NCBI RefSeq assembly: GCF_900454535.1
Contig: NZ_UGSP01000001.1
Span: forward strand, 166,501 to 230,500
Origin: Avibacterium avium
GTDB taxonomy: Bacteria > Pseudomonadota > Gammaproteobacteria > Enterobacterales > Pasteurellaceae
Length of the DNA stretch: 64,000 nt
Direction of reading: 5' to 3'
The translations under genes and the position numbers were made by a program. The first letter of the stretch is position 1, and every line of letters begins with the position of its first letter. The notes under the pieces are model-generated. The model did no database searches and was not told the DNA's origin. It saw nothing but the letters and a program-made list of their open reading frames with translations. Positions 26,759 to 38,511 of this stretch are shown here, piece by piece.

Positions 26759-27874
26759 ATGCAAAACGTTGGTTTTATCGGTTGGCGTGGAATGGTTGGC
26801 TCGGTGCTAATGGATCGTATGCAACAAGAAAATGATTTCGCGAACATTAATCCTATCTTTTTCACCACTTCACAAGCAGGTCAAAAAGCCCCTGTATTTG
26901 CAGGTAAAGATGCAGGCGTGTTAAAAGATGCCTTTGACATCGCTGAATTACAAAAATTAGATATTATCGTTACCTGCCAAGGCGGTGATTACACCAACGA
27001 AGTGTATCCAAAATTAAAAGCAACCGGCTGGAACGGTTATTGGATTGACGCCGCTTCTGCATTGCGTATGGACAAAGACGCAATCATCGTGCTTGATCCA
27101 GTAAACCAAAACGTGATCAGCGAAGGGCTAAAAAATGGCGTGAAAACCTTTGTTGGCGGAAACTGTACAGTAAGTTTAATGTTAATGGCGCTAGGCGGTT
27201 TATTTGAGCGTGATTTAGTGGAATGGGTATCCGTTGCCACTTACCAAGCGGCTTCTGGTGCGGGCGCAAAAAATATGCGTGAATTATTGGTGCAAATGGG
27301 TGAATTAGAAGATTCTGTTAAAGCAGAATTAGCCGATCCCGCTTCATCAATTTTAGACATTGAACGCAAAGTAACCGCAAAAATGCGTGATGCGTCATTC
27401 CCGATTGATAACTTCGGCGCACCGCTTGCAGGCAGCTTAATTCCTTGGATCGACAAATTATTGCCAGAAACAGGGCAAACTAAAGAAGAATGGAAAGGCT
27501 ACGCAGAAACCAACAAAATTTTAGGTTTAAGCGACAATCCAATTCCAGTGGACGGTTTATGCGTGCGTATCGGCGCATTACGCTGCCACAGCCAAGCATT
27601 CACCATTAAGTTGAAAAAAGATTTACCATTAGACGAAATTGAGCAAATTTTGGCTTCTCACAACGAATGGGTGAAAGTGATTCCAAACGACAAAGAAACC
27701 ACCTTGCGTGAATTAACGCCTGCTAAAGTAACAGGTACATTAAGCGTACCAGTGGGACGTTTACGCAAATTGGCAATGGGGCCTGAATATCTTGCTGCTT
27801 TCACTGTTGGTGACCAATTATTATGGGGCGCAGCAGAACCAGTTCGCCGTATTTTAAAACAGCTAGTGGCTTAA
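26759..27874 (+). CDS. asd: Aspartate-semialdehyde dehydrogenase
   Basis: NADPH-dependent reduction of aspartyl phosphate to aspartate semialdehyde, the branch point to lysine, diaminopimelate, threonine and methionine. 371 residues (E. coli 367). NADP motif [13 protein letters not shown] at the start, catalytic Cys in GGNCTVSLM, active-site His in ALRCHSQAF. The ATG at 26759 follows AAGGA and matches the family start; 28 upstream codons of open frame are not needed. Confidence 0.97.
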   Translation: MQNVGFIGWRGMVGSVLMDRMQQENDFANINPIFFTTSQAGQKAPVFAGKDAGVLKDAFDIAELQKLDIIVTCQGGDYTNEVYPKLKATGWNGYWIDAASALRMDKDAIIVLDPVNQNVISEGLKNGVKTFVGGNCTVSLMLMALGGLFERDLVEWVSVATYQAASGAGAKNMRELLVQMGELEDSVKAELADPASSILDIERKVTAKMRDASFPIDNFGAPLAGSLIPWIDKLLPETGQTKEEWKGYAETNKILGLSDNPIPVDGLCVRIGALRCHSQAFTIKLKKDLPLDEIEQILASHNEWVKVIPNDKETTLRELTPAKVTGTLSVPVGRLRKLAMGPEYLAAFTVGDQLLWGAAEPVRRILKQLVA

Positions 27875-27906
27875 AACAGTTGGTGGCTTAATTTAGCCCA
27901 TCACAT

Positions 27907-27941
27907 AACCCATTGATTGAACATCAATGGGTTATTTTTTT
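27907..27941 (+). terminator. terminator of asd
   Basis: Stem AACCCATTGAT/ATCAATGGGTT followed by ATTTTTTT, 33 bp after the stop. Confidence 0.88.
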
Positions 27942-27956
27942 GCTTGTCATTCAACA

Positions 27957-27993
27957 TAAAAAATGCGGTGAAAAATCACCGCACTTTCTCTTT
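27957..27993 (-). terminator. paired-USS terminator of purL
   Basis: Read on the minus strand: AAAGTGCGGTGA/TCACCGCATTTTTT. One arm is a perfect uptake signal, the other has one change (AAATGCGGT). It is 12 bp past the purL stop. Confidence 0.75.
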
Positions 27994-28004
27994 TCTAAGC
28001 GTGA

Positions 28005-31000
28005 TTATTTCAACGCCACTCTCGCATTTCTGAATAATCGCATCCACGCACCATCTTCTGTCCAGTCTTCTGGATACCACGAGTTAGAAACTGCACGGTA
28101 AACACGCTCTGGGTGTGGCATCATAATGGCAACACGTCCGTTGCGGTTAGTGAGTGCGGTAATGCCGTCCACTGAGCCATTTGGGTTGGCTGGGTATTGA
28201 GTGGTTGGCTTGAGATCATTATCAATATATTGCGCGATAATCAAATTTTGCTCACGCAACATTGTAAGTTGTTGATCGTTTTTGAACTCAACACGTCCTT
28301 CACCGTGCGAAACCGCGATTGGCATATGAGAGCCTGCCATTCCATTAAACCATAAAGACGCTGTATCATTGATGCGAACCATTGCAGCACGCGCTTCAAA
28401 ACGCTCTGATTGGTTACGCACAAAACGTGGCCAGGCTTCTGTTCCCGGGATAATTTCAGCCAAATTCGCTAACATTTGGCAACCATTACATACCCCTAAA
28501 GCAAAGGTGTTTTCACGCTCAAAGAAAGTGGCAAATTGATCACGAAGTGCGGTGTTAAATAGGATAGATTTTGCCCAGCCGCCGCCAGCACCTAACACAT
28601 CACCATAAGAGAAACCACCACAAGCAACAAGGGCTTGGAAGTCTTTTAAGTGATGACGTTGCTGTTGTAAATCGCTCATATGCACATCAATAGCATCAAA
28701 ACCTGCGCGGTCAAAGGCGGCTGCCATTTCATAATGGCTGTTCACCCCTTGCTCACGCAAAATGGCAATGCGTGGACGCACACCTGTAGCAATATAAGGG
28801 GCGGCAATGTCTTCATTGACATCATAAGTTAAAGACACGGAGAAGCCTTTATCATTTGGATTTTTCTTCGCAGCAAATTCTTGATCGGCACATTCTGGAT
28901 TATCACGCAATGCCTGCATTTTGTGAGTCAATTCGGCCCAAATACCACGCAGTTCAGAACGCGTTTCTTTCAATAACACTTTCGTGCCGCGCATAATTTC
29001 AACTTGATTGTCTGTGGTTACCGTGCCAAGTTCTTTCAGTAAATGTAATACGCCATTTTGCTCGAAAGCCTGACGAACAGCGGCCAGATCACTGTCTTTC
29101 ACTTGAATCACTGCACCTAATTCTTCATTAAACAGCACGGCCAGATCGTTATCGCCCAACGCACTAATATCCACAGAAACACCACAATGCCCTGCAAAAG
29201 CCATTTCGGCAAGGGTGATGATCAAGCCGCCGTCTGAACGATCGTGGTAAGCTAGCAATTTTTGTCCATTCACCAGTTGTTGCATTGCATTGAAGAAGCC
29301 TTTCAGGCTTTCCACATTCACTACATCTGCGGGTTTATCACCTAATTGTTTATAAACCTGTGCCAATGCCGTTGCACCTAAGCGATTTTTGCCCTCACCT
29401 AAATCAATCAATAATAAACGGCTGTTGCCTTTATCTGTGCGTAATTGTGGCGTAACGGTTTTGCGCACATCTTCCACGCGCGCAAAGGCACTGATAACTA
29501 AGGAAAGCGGTGCGGTAACGGATTTTTGTTCGCCATTTTCCTGCCAAGTGGTTTTCATAGACATTGAGTCTTTCCCCACTGGAATGGTCAAGCCTAATTG
29601 CGGGCAAAGTTCTTCCCCTACGGCTTTCACGGCTTCATAAAGCCCGGCATCTTCGCCCGTATGCCCTGCGGCAGACATCCAGTTAGCAGAAAGTTTAATG
29701 CGTTTAATATCACCAATATCTGTTGCGGCAATATTGGTTAGGCTTTCTGCCACGGCTAAACGGGCAGAAGCAGCGAAATCTAACAATGCCACAGGCGCGC
29801 GTTCGCCCATTGCCATAGCTTCACCGTGGTAACTATCTAAAGCGGTGGTGGTTACCGCACAGTCAGCCACTGGCACTTGCCACGGGCCAACCATTTGATC
29901 GCGCGCCACCATACCCGTTACGGAGCGATCACCAATGGTAATCAGGAAAGTTTTCTCAGCCACTACAGGCAAGCGTAATACACGGTGTAACGCTTCTTTT
30001 AATTCAATAGTTGATTGATCAAGCGGTGGATTATGCACTTGTTTAGATACCACATCGCGCGTCATTTTTGGCGTTTTGCCGAGCAACACGTTCATTGGTA
30101 AATCAATCGGATCATTATGGAAATGATCATCGTGCAAGGTGAGATGTTCTTGTTCTGTGGCTTCACCAATCACAGCAAATGGCGCACGTTCACGCTGACA
30201 AAGTTGCTCAAATAAGGCCAATTTATCTGGCGCAACAGCCAGCACATAGCGTTCTTGCGATTCATTACACCAAATTTCTAACGGCGACATTCCTTTTTCG
30301 TCACATAAAATATCACGCAATTCAAAGCGTCCGCCACGCCCACCATCGTGAACAAGCTCAGGCATTGCGTTAGATAAACCACCTGCGCCCACATCGTGGA
30401 TAAACAGAATTGGATTGTCCTCACCCATTTGCCAACAGCGGTCGATCACTTCTTGGCAACGGCGTTCCATTTCAGGGTTATCACGCTGTACAGAAGCAAA
30501 ATCCAAATCTTCTTTCGATTTGCCTGATGCCATTGAAGAAGCCGCACCACCGCCTAAGCCGATATTCATCGCAGGGCCGCCAAGCACGATCAATTTCGCC
30601 CCCACAGGGATTTCACCTTTTTGCACGTGTTCTGCACGGATATTCCCGATACCGCCTGCGAGCATAATTGGCTTGTGATAGCCGCGCACTTCTTCGCCGT
30701 TAAAGCTGTTTACTTTTTCTTCATAAGTACGGAAATAACCAAGCAAAGCAGGACGACCAAATTCATTGTTAAATGCCGCTCCACCTAAAGGCCCTTCCAA
30801 CATAATGTCTAGGGCAGAAGCAATACGGTTCGGCTTAGATAATGGATTTTCCCAAGGTTGCTCAAAATCAGGAATCAGCAAATTAGAAACGGAAAAGCCA
30901 ACCAAGCCGGCTTTTGGTTTTGCGCCACGCCCTGTTGCCCCCTCATCACGGATTTCGCCGCCCGATCCTGTTGCCGCGCCCGGGAAAGGGGAAATTGCCG

Positions 31001-31898
31001 TTGGGTGGTTGTGAGTTTCCACTTTCATTAGAATATGGGCATCTTCGTTATGGTAGCGATATTGTCCATCTTGATCAGGGAAAAAGCGTCCAACCTTTGA
31101 ACCTTCCATTACCGCCGCGTTATCTTTATAAGCAGAAAGCACATAATCTGGGGTTTTCTCAAAGGTATTTTTGATCATTTTGAACAGGGATTTTTCTTGT
31201 TTTTCGCCGTCAATGATCCAATCTGCATTAAAAATTTTGTGGCGACAATGCTCTGAATTGGCTTGTGCGAACATATAAAGTTCTACATCTGTTGGATTTC
31301 GCCCAAGTGCGGTGAAATTTTCCACTAAATAATCAATTTCATCTTCTGCCAATGCCAAGCCAAGTTCCACATTTGCTTGCTCCAACGCGCTACGTCCACC
31401 AGCCAAAATATCCACACGAGTAAATGCTTTTGGCGGCTGTTGTTGGAATAGCACTTCCGCTTCTTGTGGCGTACGGATCACCGTTTCCATCATTCGGTCA
31501 TAAATATGGCTAATGAGTTGAGCCTGCTCTTGCTCATTTAACGCACGTTCTAACTCAAAATAAAACGCCAACCCACGCTCTAAACGCACCACTTTATTTA
31601 AACCGCAATTGTGTGCAATATCGGTGGCTTTTGATGACCAAGAAGAAATAGTACCAACGCGTGGGATCACAATAAAACATTCCCCTTGCGGTCCGTGTTG
31701 CGCCAAGGTTGGGCCATAATGCAATAACTGGGTTAATTCTTGCTCTTCAAGCGCATTCAGTGCTTCGCTGAGCTCGGCAAAATGGACATATTCGGCATAA
31801 CAGGATTTAACAGGAAGCTGAGCTTGTTGGAAGCGAAGAGAAAGTTGATTTAAACGGAATGGGGAAAGGGCTGGTGAGCCACGAAAAATCTGCAACAT
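28005..31898 (-). CDS. purL: Phosphoribosylformylglycinamidine synthase
   Basis: Fourth step of de novo purine synthesis: FGAR, glutamine and ATP to FGAM. 1297 residues, the full-length single-chain type (E. coli 1295). In order: N-terminal PurS-like domain, AIRS-type domains ([31 protein letters not shown]-like [14 protein letters not shown]), and a C-terminal glutaminase with the Cys in GVCNGCQML and SHGEGR. The start [14 protein letters not shown] matches the family; an ATG four codons upstream is also possible. A PurR box lies upstream. Confidence 0.97.
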   Translation of the reverse strand: MLQIFRGSPALSPFRLNQLSLRFQQAQLPVKSCYAEYVHFAELSEALNALEEQELTQLLHYGPTLAQHGPQGECFIVIPRVGTISSWSSKATDIAHNCGLNKVVRLERGLAFYFELERALNEQEQAQLISHIYDRMMETVIRTPQEAEVLFQQQPPKAFTRVDILAGGRSALEQANVELGLALAEDEIDYLVENFTALGRNPTDVELYMFAQANSEHCRHKIFNADWIIDGEKQEKSLFKMIKNTFEKTPDYVLSAYKDNAAVMEGSKVGRFFPDQDGQYRYHNEDAHILMKVETHNHPTAISPFPGAATGSGGEIRDEGATGRGAKPKAGLVGFSVSNLLIPDFEQPWENPLSKPNRIASALDIMLEGPLGGAAFNNEFGRPALLGYFRTYEEKVNSFNGEEVRGYHKPIMLAGGIGNIRAEHVQKGEIPVGAKLIVLGGPAMNIGLGGGAASSMASGKSKEDLDFASVQRDNPEMERRCQEVIDRCWQMGEDNPILFIHDVGAGGLSNAMPELVHDGGRGGRFELRDILCDEKGMSPLEIWCNESQERYVLAVAPDKLALFEQLCQRERAPFAVIGEATEQEHLTLHDDHFHNDPIDLPMNVLLGKTPKMTRDVVSKQVHNPPLDQSTIELKEALHRVLRLPVVAEKTFLITIGDRSVTGMVARDQMVGPWQVPVADCAVTTTALDSYHGEAMAMGERAPVALLDFAASARLAVAESLTNIAATDIGDIKRIKLSANWMSAAGHTGEDAGLYEAVKAVGEELCPQLGLTIPVGKDSMSMKTTWQENGEQKSVTAPLSLVISAFARVEDVRKTVTPQLRTDKGNSRLLLIDLGEGKNRLGATALAQVYKQLGDKPADVVNVESLKGFFNAMQQLVNGQKLLAYHDRSDGGLIITLAEMAFAGHCGVSVDISALGDNDLAVLFNEELGAVIQVKDSDLAAVRQAFEQNGVLHLLKELGTVTTDNQVEIMRGTKVLLKETRSELRGIWAELTHKMQALRDNPECADQEFAAKKNPNDKGFSVSLTYDVNEDIAAPYIATGVRPRIAILREQGVNSHYEMAAAFDRAGFDAIDVHMSDLQQQRHHLKDFQALVACGGFSYGDVLGAGGGWAKSILFNTALRDQFATFFERENTFALGVCNGCQMLANLAEIIPGTEAWPRFVRNQSERFEARAAMVRINDTASLWFNGMAGSHMPIAVSHGEGRVEFKNDQQLTMLREQNLIIAQYIDNDLKPTTQYPANPNGSVDGITALTNRNGRVAIMMPHPERVYRAVSNSWYPEDWTEDGAWMRLFRNARVALK

Positions 31899-31935
31899 AG
31901 ACTTTACCATTGGTTAGATTAATGAAAACGGGGCT

Positions 31936-31941
31936 ATTATA
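31936..31941 (-). promoter_or_regulatory. purL -10 box
   Basis: Perfect TATAAT on the minus strand, 37 bp before the purL start. A -35 at the usual distance would fall inside the PurR box at 31959-31974, so repressor and polymerase should compete. Confidence 0.6.
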
Positions 31942-31958
31942 GAGTAATTTTTAGCAAA

Positions 31959-31974
31959 ACGAAAACGTTTGCGT
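31959..31974. promoter_or_regulatory. PurR operator upstream of purL
   Basis: ACGAAAACGTTTGCGT, whose reverse complement ACGCAAACGTTTTCGT is the consensus PurR box. It sits over the -35 region of the purL promoter, predicting repression by purine-bound PurR. Confidence 0.85.
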
Positions 31975-32011
31975 AAAAGATTGGGCAACAAGAATAGGGA
32001 AAATTTGCCAC

Positions 32012-32042
32012 AAAAAAACACCGCACTTAAAAAGTGCGGTGT
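32012..32042 (-). terminator. paired-USS terminator of dusB-fis
   Basis: Two perfect uptake signals in inverted orientation with 11-bp stem ACACCGCACTT/AAGTGCGGTGT and a T run on the minus strand, 36 bp past fis. Confidence 0.8.
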
Positions 32043-32077
32043 CATTTTATTCATTTATTCAGAAGATAGCTGGAAGA

Positions 32078-32377
32078 TCAGCCCATACCGTATTTTTTTA
32101 ATTTTTTGCGTAATGTGCCACGGTTAATGCCAAGCATTGTTGCTGCACGAGTTTGATTACCGCGAGTGTATTGCATAATCATATCGAGCATAGGGTGTTC
32201 AACTTCCGATAAAACTAATTCATAAAGATCGTCCACATCTTGACCATCTAATTGAGCTAAATAATTTCTGATCGCTTGTTTCACAGAATCACGAAGTGGT
32301 TTGTTTGTTACTTGAGATTGTGAATTTAATACTGAAACAGTCAGAGCTTCAGCTGGATTACGTTGTTGTTCTAACAT
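32078..32377 (-). CDS. fis: DNA-binding protein Fis
   Basis: Nucleoid protein, recombination enhancer and activator of stable RNA promoters. 99 residues (E. coli 98). The C-terminal helix-turn-helix [20 protein letters not shown] is nearly invariant. It overlaps the 3' end of dusB by 20 bp, the conserved dusB-fis order, and is followed by a USS terminator. Confidence 0.97.
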   Translation of the reverse strand: MLEQQRNPAEALTVSVLNSQSQVTNKPLRDSVKQAIRNYLAQLDGQDVDDLYELVLSEVEHPMLDMIMQYTRGNQTRAATMLGINRGTLRKKLKKYGMG

Positions 32378-33356
32378 TGTTGTCTTTATCCAATAAAATC
32401 AAATTAAAAAATTCTTCCAATGCCGTTATTTGCGCTTTCGCATTGGTAATGGCATTAAAAGTCTGTCTAAAACTGGAATTAGGTTGAATTCCCTGTAAAT
32501 ACCAAGCAACGTGCTTGCGTGCAATGCGATACCCTTTTTCTTCGCCATAAAATTGATGAAGTTCTTGAATATGTCGCAGAATAACACCGCACTTTTCTTT
32601 TAAACTTGGTGTTAAAGTTGTTGAGCCGTTTTCCACTAGCCCTGCCACAGATTGAAAAATCCACGGCTGACCTAGCGCACCACGCCCAATCATTATTGCA
32701 TCAGCACCGGTGTAATCAAGCACCGCTTGGGCCTTTTGTGCCGATGTAATATCGCCATTGGCAATCACTGGAATAGAAACCTGTTGTTTCACCGCTTTAA
32801 TGTTGTCGTACTCGGCTTCGCCCTCAAATAAACATTCACGAGTTCGCCCGTGAATGGTGAGGGCTTGCACACCTGCTTGTTCGGCAATTTTAGCGATTTC
32901 CACGCAGTTTCGATTTTGTCGATCCCAGCCTGTTCTAATTTTTAGTGTTACAGGCACGTCCACAGCACGCACCACCGCTTCAAGAATTTGTTGTACTAAA
33001 TCGGGATATTGCAAAAGGGCAGAACCTGCCAATTTACGATTTACCTTCTTTGCAGGACAGCCCATATTGATGTCAATAATTTCTGCCCCATAGCCCACAT
33101 TCACTTGCGCAGCTTGTGCCATTTCCTGCGGATCAGATCCAGCAATTTGCACAGCGTTAATGCCTACATCTTGATGATAAGCAAGACGTTGTTTCGATTT
33201 TTCTGTATGCCATACGCGCGGATTGCTCGCCATCATTTCTGAAAAGGTCAATCCTGCCCCATAGTTCGCACAAAGACGTCTAAAAGGTTGGTCGGTAATC
33301 CCTGCCATTGGCGCAAGCAAAATACGGTTTTTTAATTGATAATCACCAATTCGCAC
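32358..33356 (-). CDS. dusB: tRNA-dihydrouridine synthase B
   Basis: FMN enzyme that reduces specific tRNA D-loop uridines. 332 residues. Starts with GTG (33354-33356), giving [22 protein letters not shown] with a GGGG ribosome-binding site 8 nt upstream; this start matches E. coli DusB. The active-site Cys is in [10 protein letters not shown] near residue 100, and the FMN-binding [16 protein letters not shown] is present. Cotranscribed with fis. Confidence 0.95.
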   Translation of the reverse strand: MRIGDYQLKNRILLAPMAGITDQPFRRLCANYGAGLTFSEMMASNPRVWHTEKSKQRLAYHQDVGINAVQIAGSDPQEMAQAAQVNVGYGAEIIDINMGCPAKKVNRKLAGSALLQYPDLVQQILEAVVRAVDVPVTLKIRTGWDRQNRNCVEIAKIAEQAGVQALTIHGRTRECLFEGEAEYDNIKAVKQQVSIPVIANGDITSAQKAQAVLDYTGADAIMIGRGALGQPWIFQSVAGLVENGSTTLTPSLKEKCGVILRHIQELHQFYGEEKGYRIARKHVAWYLQGIQPNSSFRQTFNAITNAKAQITALEEFFNLILLDKDNNVRTTT

Positions 33357-33527
33357 TGCGCTACCCCTAACAAGTTACTACCTTTTAACACACAATCTAT
33401 CGCCAGCCACAACGGGCAAGGCGTGCTATAATACGCACTTTTCACCCATTTGAAAAGCATATTTTTTGAACAAAATCTATTTTTTTCGCTTTCTTTGACT
33501 TTTATTCAAAATAATCCATTTTCCAGA

Positions 33528-33565
33528 TAAAAAAATGCCCCGCGCTCTTGACAAGTGCGGGGGAA
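33528..33565 (-). terminator. terminator of prmA
   Basis: Minus-strand stem CCCCGC/GCGGGG followed by ATTTTTTTATC, 10 bp past prmA. One arm contains AAGTGCGGG, one base from an uptake signal. Confidence 0.7.
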
Positions 33566-33572
33566 TTTTGGC

Positions 33573-34454
33573 TTATTTTGCCACACCAGTAATACGACAC
33601 CACTCTTCGCGGATTGCCACGGGTTCAAGGGAAAATTGCTCTTGATAGGCTTCGCAGACAGATTGTGCTTGGCTTTCTAAAATGCCTGATAACCCGAGTT
33701 TACCTTGTGTTTTTACGAGCTGGCTGATGGTTGGCGCTAGTTCTTTTAATGGCCCTGCTAAGATATTGGCCACCACCACATCGGCTTGCAAATCTTGCGG
33801 TGCATCTTTGGCTAAAAAGAGTTGTAGGCGGTCGCTCACGCCATTTTGTTCCGCGTTGTTGCGGCTGGCTAAAATGGCTTGCGGATCAATATCAATGCCG
33901 ATGGCACTTTTCGCCCCTAATTTCAACGCAGCGATCGCTAAAATCCCTGAACCACAGCCAAAATCGATGACTGTTTTGCCATTCAGATCTAGGCTATCGA
34001 GCCATTCTAAACAGAGTGCGGTGGTGGGGTGCGTGCCAGTTCCGAAAGCCAAACCAGGATCGAGCATCACGTTCACGGCATTTTCATCGGGCACTTCACG
34101 CCAGCTTGGGCAAATCCATAAACGTTTGCCAAACTGCATTGGGTGGAAATTATCCATCCATTCACGTTCCCAATCTTTATCTTCAATTTGTTCAATTTTA
34201 TAAGCGGTTTCTTCGCTTAAATGCCCCGCATTTTTAAGCAAACTGACAATCTGTTGCATATCGGTTTCAGCGTCAAATAAAGCGATAACATCGGTGTTGC
34301 CCCACAGACGAGTTTCCCCAGGGAGCGGTTCAAAAATCGGGGTATCTTGGCTATCCATAAAAGTTACCGAAACCGAACCGATTTCTTCTAAATAATCACT
34401 GATCGTTTCCGCTTGTTGATTAGTACTATTAATGCGGATTTGAACCCAAGCCAT
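33573..34454 (-). CDS. prmA: Ribosomal protein L11 methyltransferase
   Basis: SAM-dependent trimethylation of L11. 293 residues. N-terminal substrate domain ([19 protein letters not shown]), SAM motif [20 protein letters not shown] and the post-motif [10 protein letters not shown]. It lies 17 bp downstream of panF in the conserved panF-prmA-dusB-fis arrangement. Confidence 0.96.
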   Translation of the reverse strand: MAWVQIRINSTNQQAETISDYLEEIGSVSVTFMDSQDTPIFEPLPGETRLWGNTDVIALFDAETDMQQIVSLLKNAGHLSEETAYKIEQIEDKDWEREWMDNFHPMQFGKRLWICPSWREVPDENAVNVMLDPGLAFGTGTHPTTALCLEWLDSLDLNGKTVIDFGCGSGILAIAALKLGAKSAIGIDIDPQAILASRNNAEQNGVSDRLQLFLAKDAPQDLQADVVVANILAGPLKELAPTISQLVKTQGKLGLSGILESQAQSVCEAYQEQFSLEPVAIREEWCRITGVAK

Positions 34455-34471
34455 AATTTTTCCTTCTTAAT

Positions 34472-35899
34472 TTATTTTGTTGCGTTTTCGCCAAATTTGT
34501 TGCCAATCAAAAAGGCAATTAAGCCAAACAATAAAGACGGCACAATGGCGTGAAAATCAAACAGTTTAATACTTGCGGCCGTTAAGCCCACATAGCTGCC
34601 CAAGCCCACCACCATTGAGCAAATTGCACCAACGGCATTAGCTTTTTGCCAATATAGCCCCAGCACGATTACCCATAAAAAGGCAGCTTCCAAGCCCCCA
34701 AAGGCGAAAAGGTTGAGCCAGATGATCATTTGAGGTGGATTTAACGCAGCCAAGATCAAAAGTACGGTCAAAATTAGCGTAATTATTGAAGAAATCCAGC
34801 TAATTTTTTTCTGATTTTGCGCCATTTCTGGCTTGGCGCTGAGATATAAATCCTTCACAAAAATTGATGATGATTGAATCAGTTGCGCGTCAATGGTGGA
34901 CATAATGGCTGACATTGGTGCAGCTAAGAAAATCCCTGCCACAATCGGCGGTAGCACTTGCAACATTAAAGTTGGAATCACCTGATCTGGCACTTCTAAG
35001 GCAGGCAGAATCGAACGCCCTAATGCTCCCGAAAGGTGCATTCCTAGCATCACTAAAACCAGCACCACCGTGCCGATTAACATTCCGTTATGCAAGGCTT
35101 TGCTGTCTTTAAACGCCATACAACGCACCGCAGTGTGTGGCAAGCCTACCACGCCAAAGCAGACTAAAATCCAGAAAGAGGCCATAAACTGAAAGCCGAG
35201 CATATCATTTGGCCCATAGGGGCTGGTTAAGTGCGGGTCAATTTCGTTAAGTTTTTGCACCGCACTTTCTACTCCGCCTGCGGCATAAATGGTCGCCCCG
35301 AGCAAAATGATCGTGCCAAGAATCATCACCGTTCCTTGAATGGTATCGGTTAGTACCACGGCGCGAAATCCGCCAATAAAGGTGTAAAGCCCTACGGTAA
35401 CGGCAAAAATCAGTAGCGCATTGGTGTAGCTAATGCCAATGGTGGTTTCTAATAAGCGCGCACCACCGATAAATTGTACCGTCATTGCAGCAAAAAAGGC
35501 GATGAGCAAGGCGATACAAGAAATCCAAACCAAATATTTATTTTTATAACGATAAAGCAATAAGTCATTGATCGTTAAGGCTTTACTTTCACGCGAGAGC
35601 AAGGCGAATTTTTTCCCGAGCGCACCTAATGCCAGCCATACCGCAGGCACTTGAATCATTGCAAGCAACACCCAGCCTAAGCCAAATTTATACGCCGCAC
35701 CCGGGCCGCCCACAAAAGAGCTAGCACTGGCATAGGTGGAAGCAGTGGTCATCGCTAGCACAAAGCCGGTCATTGAGCGGTTACCCACATAATATTCTGT
35801 TAAAAAATCCCCTTTGGAACGTTTTGTATAAGCATAAATCGCCGCGCCAAACACAAAGGCAAGATAAATCACTAGGGGGAAAATAATGCCAAGATTCAT
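34472..35899 (-). CDS. panF: Sodium/pantothenate symporter
   Basis: Sodium:solute symporter imports pantothenate for CoA synthesis. 475 residues and about 12-13 transmembrane helices; the SSS-family sodium-site segment AMTTASTYASASSFVGGPGAA and GGFRAVVLTDTIQG are visible. 17 bp after yhdT, an order shared with E. coli. Confidence 0.94.
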   Translation of the reverse strand: MNLGIIFPLVIYLAFVFGAAIYAYTKRSKGDFLTEYYVGNRSMTGFVLAMTTASTYASASSFVGGPGAAYKFGLGWVLLAMIQVPAVWLALGALGKKFALLSRESKALTINDLLLYRYKNKYLVWISCIALLIAFFAAMTVQFIGGARLLETTIGISYTNALLIFAVTVGLYTFIGGFRAVVLTDTIQGTVMILGTIILLGATIYAAGGVESAVQKLNEIDPHLTSPYGPNDMLGFQFMASFWILVCFGVVGLPHTAVRCMAFKDSKALHNGMLIGTVVLVLVMLGMHLSGALGRSILPALEVPDQVIPTLMLQVLPPIVAGIFLAAPMSAIMSTIDAQLIQSSSIFVKDLYLSAKPEMAQNQKKISWISSIITLILTVLLILAALNPPQMIIWLNLFAFGGLEAAFLWVIVLGLYWQKANAVGAICSMVVGLGSYVGLTAASIKLFDFHAIVPSLLFGLIAFLIGNKFGENATK

Positions 35900-35916
35900 T
35901 GTTCCAATATCCTTAT

Positions 35917-36189
35917 TTAACGTCCTTGCTCAGTGTCCTTGTTTTCTGGCTCAATATTTTCTAAATCAATCTCTTGATAGACGATTTTTACCACCCAATA
36001 AGCCACCACAATAAATAGCACGGGCAAATAAATACAGGCTAGCTCAAACCAAAGCGGAAAGCCCAAAGGCCCTTGCTGCCCTTTTGGCAAATAAGCACAT
36101 AAACACCAGCCCAGAACATAAAGCAAGGTCAGCCCAAAGGCCCAACGTGCTTCTTTTGTCGCTTGCTGATAACGAGAATGTTGTTTCAT
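35917..36189 (-). CDS. yhdT: DUF997 family small membrane protein YhdT
   Basis: 90 residues, two transmembrane segments (about 18-36 and 50-72), between accC and panF as in E. coli. Function unknown; it may be a companion of PanF. The frame is open for 34 codons upstream, but the ATG at 36189 gives MKQHSRYQQATKEARWAFG, which fits the family. Confidence 0.88.
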   Translation of the reverse strand: MKQHSRYQQATKEARWAFGLTLLYVLGWCLCAYLPKGQQGPLGFPLWFELACIYLPVLFIVVAYWVVKIVYQEIDLENIEPENKDTEQGR

Positions 36190-36434
36190 AGTGTGAGTTG
36201 CACTCCTGTATTTTTCACCTTTATTGCTAGCAAAATCGAGGGCGAACTTCGTTGTTCGCCCACATCTAATCTTAGCAAAATATATCGACAAAAATCACCT
36301 TAAATATGTTGAAAATTGTCGGTTAATCGTTATTGCTGTTGAGCAAGAAAAGAGATTGCTAGGAATATTTCTCGCCAAAATAATTTCACAATTTTGCACC
36401 GCTCTTTTATACAAAATAAAGAAAAAATGCCGCA
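36190..36434 (-). other. spacer between accC and yhdT with a stable hairpin
   Basis: No gene seen. It contains a perfect 8-bp stem GGGCGAAC/GTTCGCCC (36240-36261) about 50 nt before yhdT and no T run after it, so it is more likely an RNA processing or regulatory structure in the yhdT-panF leader than a terminator. Confidence 0.4.
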
Positions 36435-36463
36435 ATAAAAAAGGCGTTATCTAAAACGCCTTT
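36435..36463 (-). terminator. terminator of accBC
   Basis: Minus-strand stem AAAGGCGTT/AACGCCTTT then TTTATT, 17 bp past accC. It separates accBC from yhdT-panF. Confidence 0.75.
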
Positions 36464-36479
36464 CGATCAAATAATGCAA

Positions 36480-37826
36480 TTAATCGTGCATTCCTAATTT
36501 CTTCTCCAAATAGTGGATATTTGTGCCACCGTTTTGGAAGTTTTCATCGGATAGGATCAATTCGTGCAATGGAATATTGGTTTTAATTCCGCTGATAATG
36601 GTTTCAGCCAAGGCATTTTGCATACGGCGAATGGCCACTTCACGGGTATCCCCATAGGTGATTAATTTGGCAATCATTGAATCATAATGCGGTGGCACGC
36701 TGTATCCTGTGTAAATATGCGAATCCCAACGCACGCCTAAACCACCCGGTGCGTGTAAATGTTCGATTTTACCTGGTGAAGGTAAGAAGCTCTTCGGATC
36801 TTCCGCATTGATACGACATTCAATGGCGTGGCCGCGCACTTTAATGTCTTCTTGTTTGATAGAAAGCGGTAGGCCTGAAGCAATTAATAATTGCTCTTTC
36901 ACCAAATCCACGCCCGTAATCATTTCCGTAACAGGGTGTTCTACTTGAATACGGGTGTTCATTTCGATGAAGTAAAACTCACCGTTTTCATATAAGAATT
37001 CAAATGTCCCCGCACCACGATAGCCAATTTCCACACAGGCCTTAGCACAGCGTGAACCAATATCACGGCGCATTTCTTCGGTAATACCTGGTGCTGGCGC
37101 TTCTTCCACCACTTTTTGATGACGGCGCTGCATTGAACAATCACGCTCTGCGAGGTAAACCGCGTTACCGTGGGTGTCTGCTAGCACTTGGATTTCAATA
37201 TGGCGTGGATTTTCGAGATATTTTTCCATATACACCATATCGTTATTAAACGCCGCTTTGGCTTCCGCTTTGGTCATTGCGATGGATTCTTCTAAAGACT
37301 GTTCATCACGCACCACACGCATTCCACGACCGCCGCCGCCACCAGAGGCTTTGATGATCACAGGGTAGCCAATGCGTTGAGCAATCTCTTTATTTTTTTT
37401 CATATCGCTACCTACTGGGCCATCTGAACCTGGTACACAAGGCACGCCGGCTTTTTTCATTGCGTTAATGGCAGACACTTTATCCCCCATTAAACGGATT
37501 ACGTCCGCAGTAGGGCCAATAAAGGTGAAGCCTGAGCGTTCCACTTGCTCGGCAAAATCAGCATTTTCAGACAAAAAGCCATAACCAGGGTGAATTGCGT
37601 CCGCGCCTGTCACTTCTGCCGCAGCAATAATCGCAGGGATATTCAAATAACTTTTGGTGGAAGGCGCAGGGCCAATACAAACGGTTTGATCTGCCAATAA
37701 AACGTGTTTGAGATCGCGATCTGCGGTGGAATGCACCGCCACAGTTTTAATGCCTAGCTCTTTGCAAGCACGTAAAATGCGTAACGCAATTTCTCCACGA
37801 TTGGCAATAACAACTTTTTCTAGCAT
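36480..37826 (-). CDS. accC: Acetyl-CoA carboxylase, biotin carboxylase subunit
   Basis: ATP-dependent carboxylation of biotin on AccB, the first committed step of fatty acid synthesis. 448 residues (E. coli 449). ATP-grasp glycine loop [15 protein letters not shown], catalytic [12 protein letters not shown] and [15 protein letters not shown]. Directly follows accB (57 bp). Confidence 0.97.
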   Translation of the reverse strand: MLEKVVIANRGEIALRILRACKELGIKTVAVHSTADRDLKHVLLADQTVCIGPAPSTKSYLNIPAIIAAAEVTGADAIHPGYGFLSENADFAEQVERSGFTFIGPTADVIRLMGDKVSAINAMKKAGVPCVPGSDGPVGSDMKKNKEIAQRIGYPVIIKASGGGGGRGMRVVRDEQSLEESIAMTKAEAKAAFNNDMVYMEKYLENPRHIEIQVLADTHGNAVYLAERDCSMQRRHQKVVEEAPAPGITEEMRRDIGSRCAKACVEIGYRGAGTFEFLYENGEFYFIEMNTRIQVEHPVTEMITGVDLVKEQLLIASGLPLSIKQEDIKVRGHAIECRINAEDPKSFLPSPGKIEHLHAPGGLGVRWDSHIYTGYSVPPHYDSMIAKLITYGDTREVAIRRMQNALAETIISGIKTNIPLHELILSDENFQNGGTNIHYLEKKLGMHD

Positions 37827-37883
37827 AAGAATTATCTCTTAGAATTGTAAGGCGAAGCCACGCTCCGCCTAAATAGAAATGAA

Positions 37884-38345
37884 TTATTCGATAACGATTA
37901 ACGGCTCATCAAACTCAACCGGTTCGCCGTCATTAATTAAGATCGCTTTTACCACACCTGCTTTGTCAGCTTCAATGCGGTTCATCATTTTCATTGCTTC
38001 AACAATACAAAGGGCATCACCTACTTTCACGGTTTGTCCCACTTCAACAAATGGTTTGGCATCTGGGCTTGGGCTGCGGTAGAAGGTTCCCACCATTGGT
38101 GAACGCACTTGATGACCTGATACTTCCGTAACCGCTGGCACTTCTGCTACTGGGGTTGGTTGTGTAACTGCTGGGGTTGCAGGCTGTGCAACAGGGGCAA
38201 CACTTGGTACGGTATATTGCACCGCAGTGGCTGAAGGTGAACCACGATTAATGCGAACAGATTCTTCGCCCTCAGAAATTTCAAGCTCCATAATGCCTGA
38301 TTCTTCAACTAATTCGATGAGTTTTTTAATTTTACGAATATCCAT
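37884..38345 (-). CDS. accB: Biotin carboxyl carrier protein
   Basis: Carries biotin on Lys in [14 protein letters not shown] near the C-terminus. 153 residues: N-terminal dimer region [16 protein letters not shown], a Pro/Ala/Val-rich linker (about 40-75), then the biotinyl domain. First gene of accBC. The biotin operon at 44356-48940 makes its cofactor. Confidence 0.97.
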   Translation of the reverse strand: MDIRKIKKLIELVEESGIMELEISEGEESVRINRGSPSATAVQYTVPSVAPVAQPATPAVTQPTPVAEVPAVTEVSGHQVRSPMVGTFYRSPSPDAKPFVEVGQTVKVGDALCIVEAMKMMNRIEADKAGVVKAILINDGEPVEFDEPLIVIE

Positions 38346-38372
38346 AGTTTTTTCCTAAAATGTGAATATTTT

Positions 38373-38421
38373 TCACCGCACTTTATGGATAATACAAAAT
38401 GGGTAACACAAAGTGCGGTGG
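38373..38421. repeat. widely spaced inverted pair of uptake signals between aroQ and accB
   Basis: ACCGCACTT at 38374-38382 and AAGTGCGGT at 38412-38420 face each other across about 29 bp. They could pair as an aroQ terminator but the loop is large and no T run is present. Confidence 0.5.
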
Positions 38422-38511
38422 TTTTTAAACTTAAATTTCCGTGGCAAAGATTACCTGAAAACGATCCTTTTTGCGACAAAATTCTGTCAATTTCGCGAAA
38501 TTTTCGGCAAA

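Noticed and set aside
30410-31174. Several 80-90 codon ORFs antisense to purL
   Set aside because: Shadow frames within a well-supported gene.
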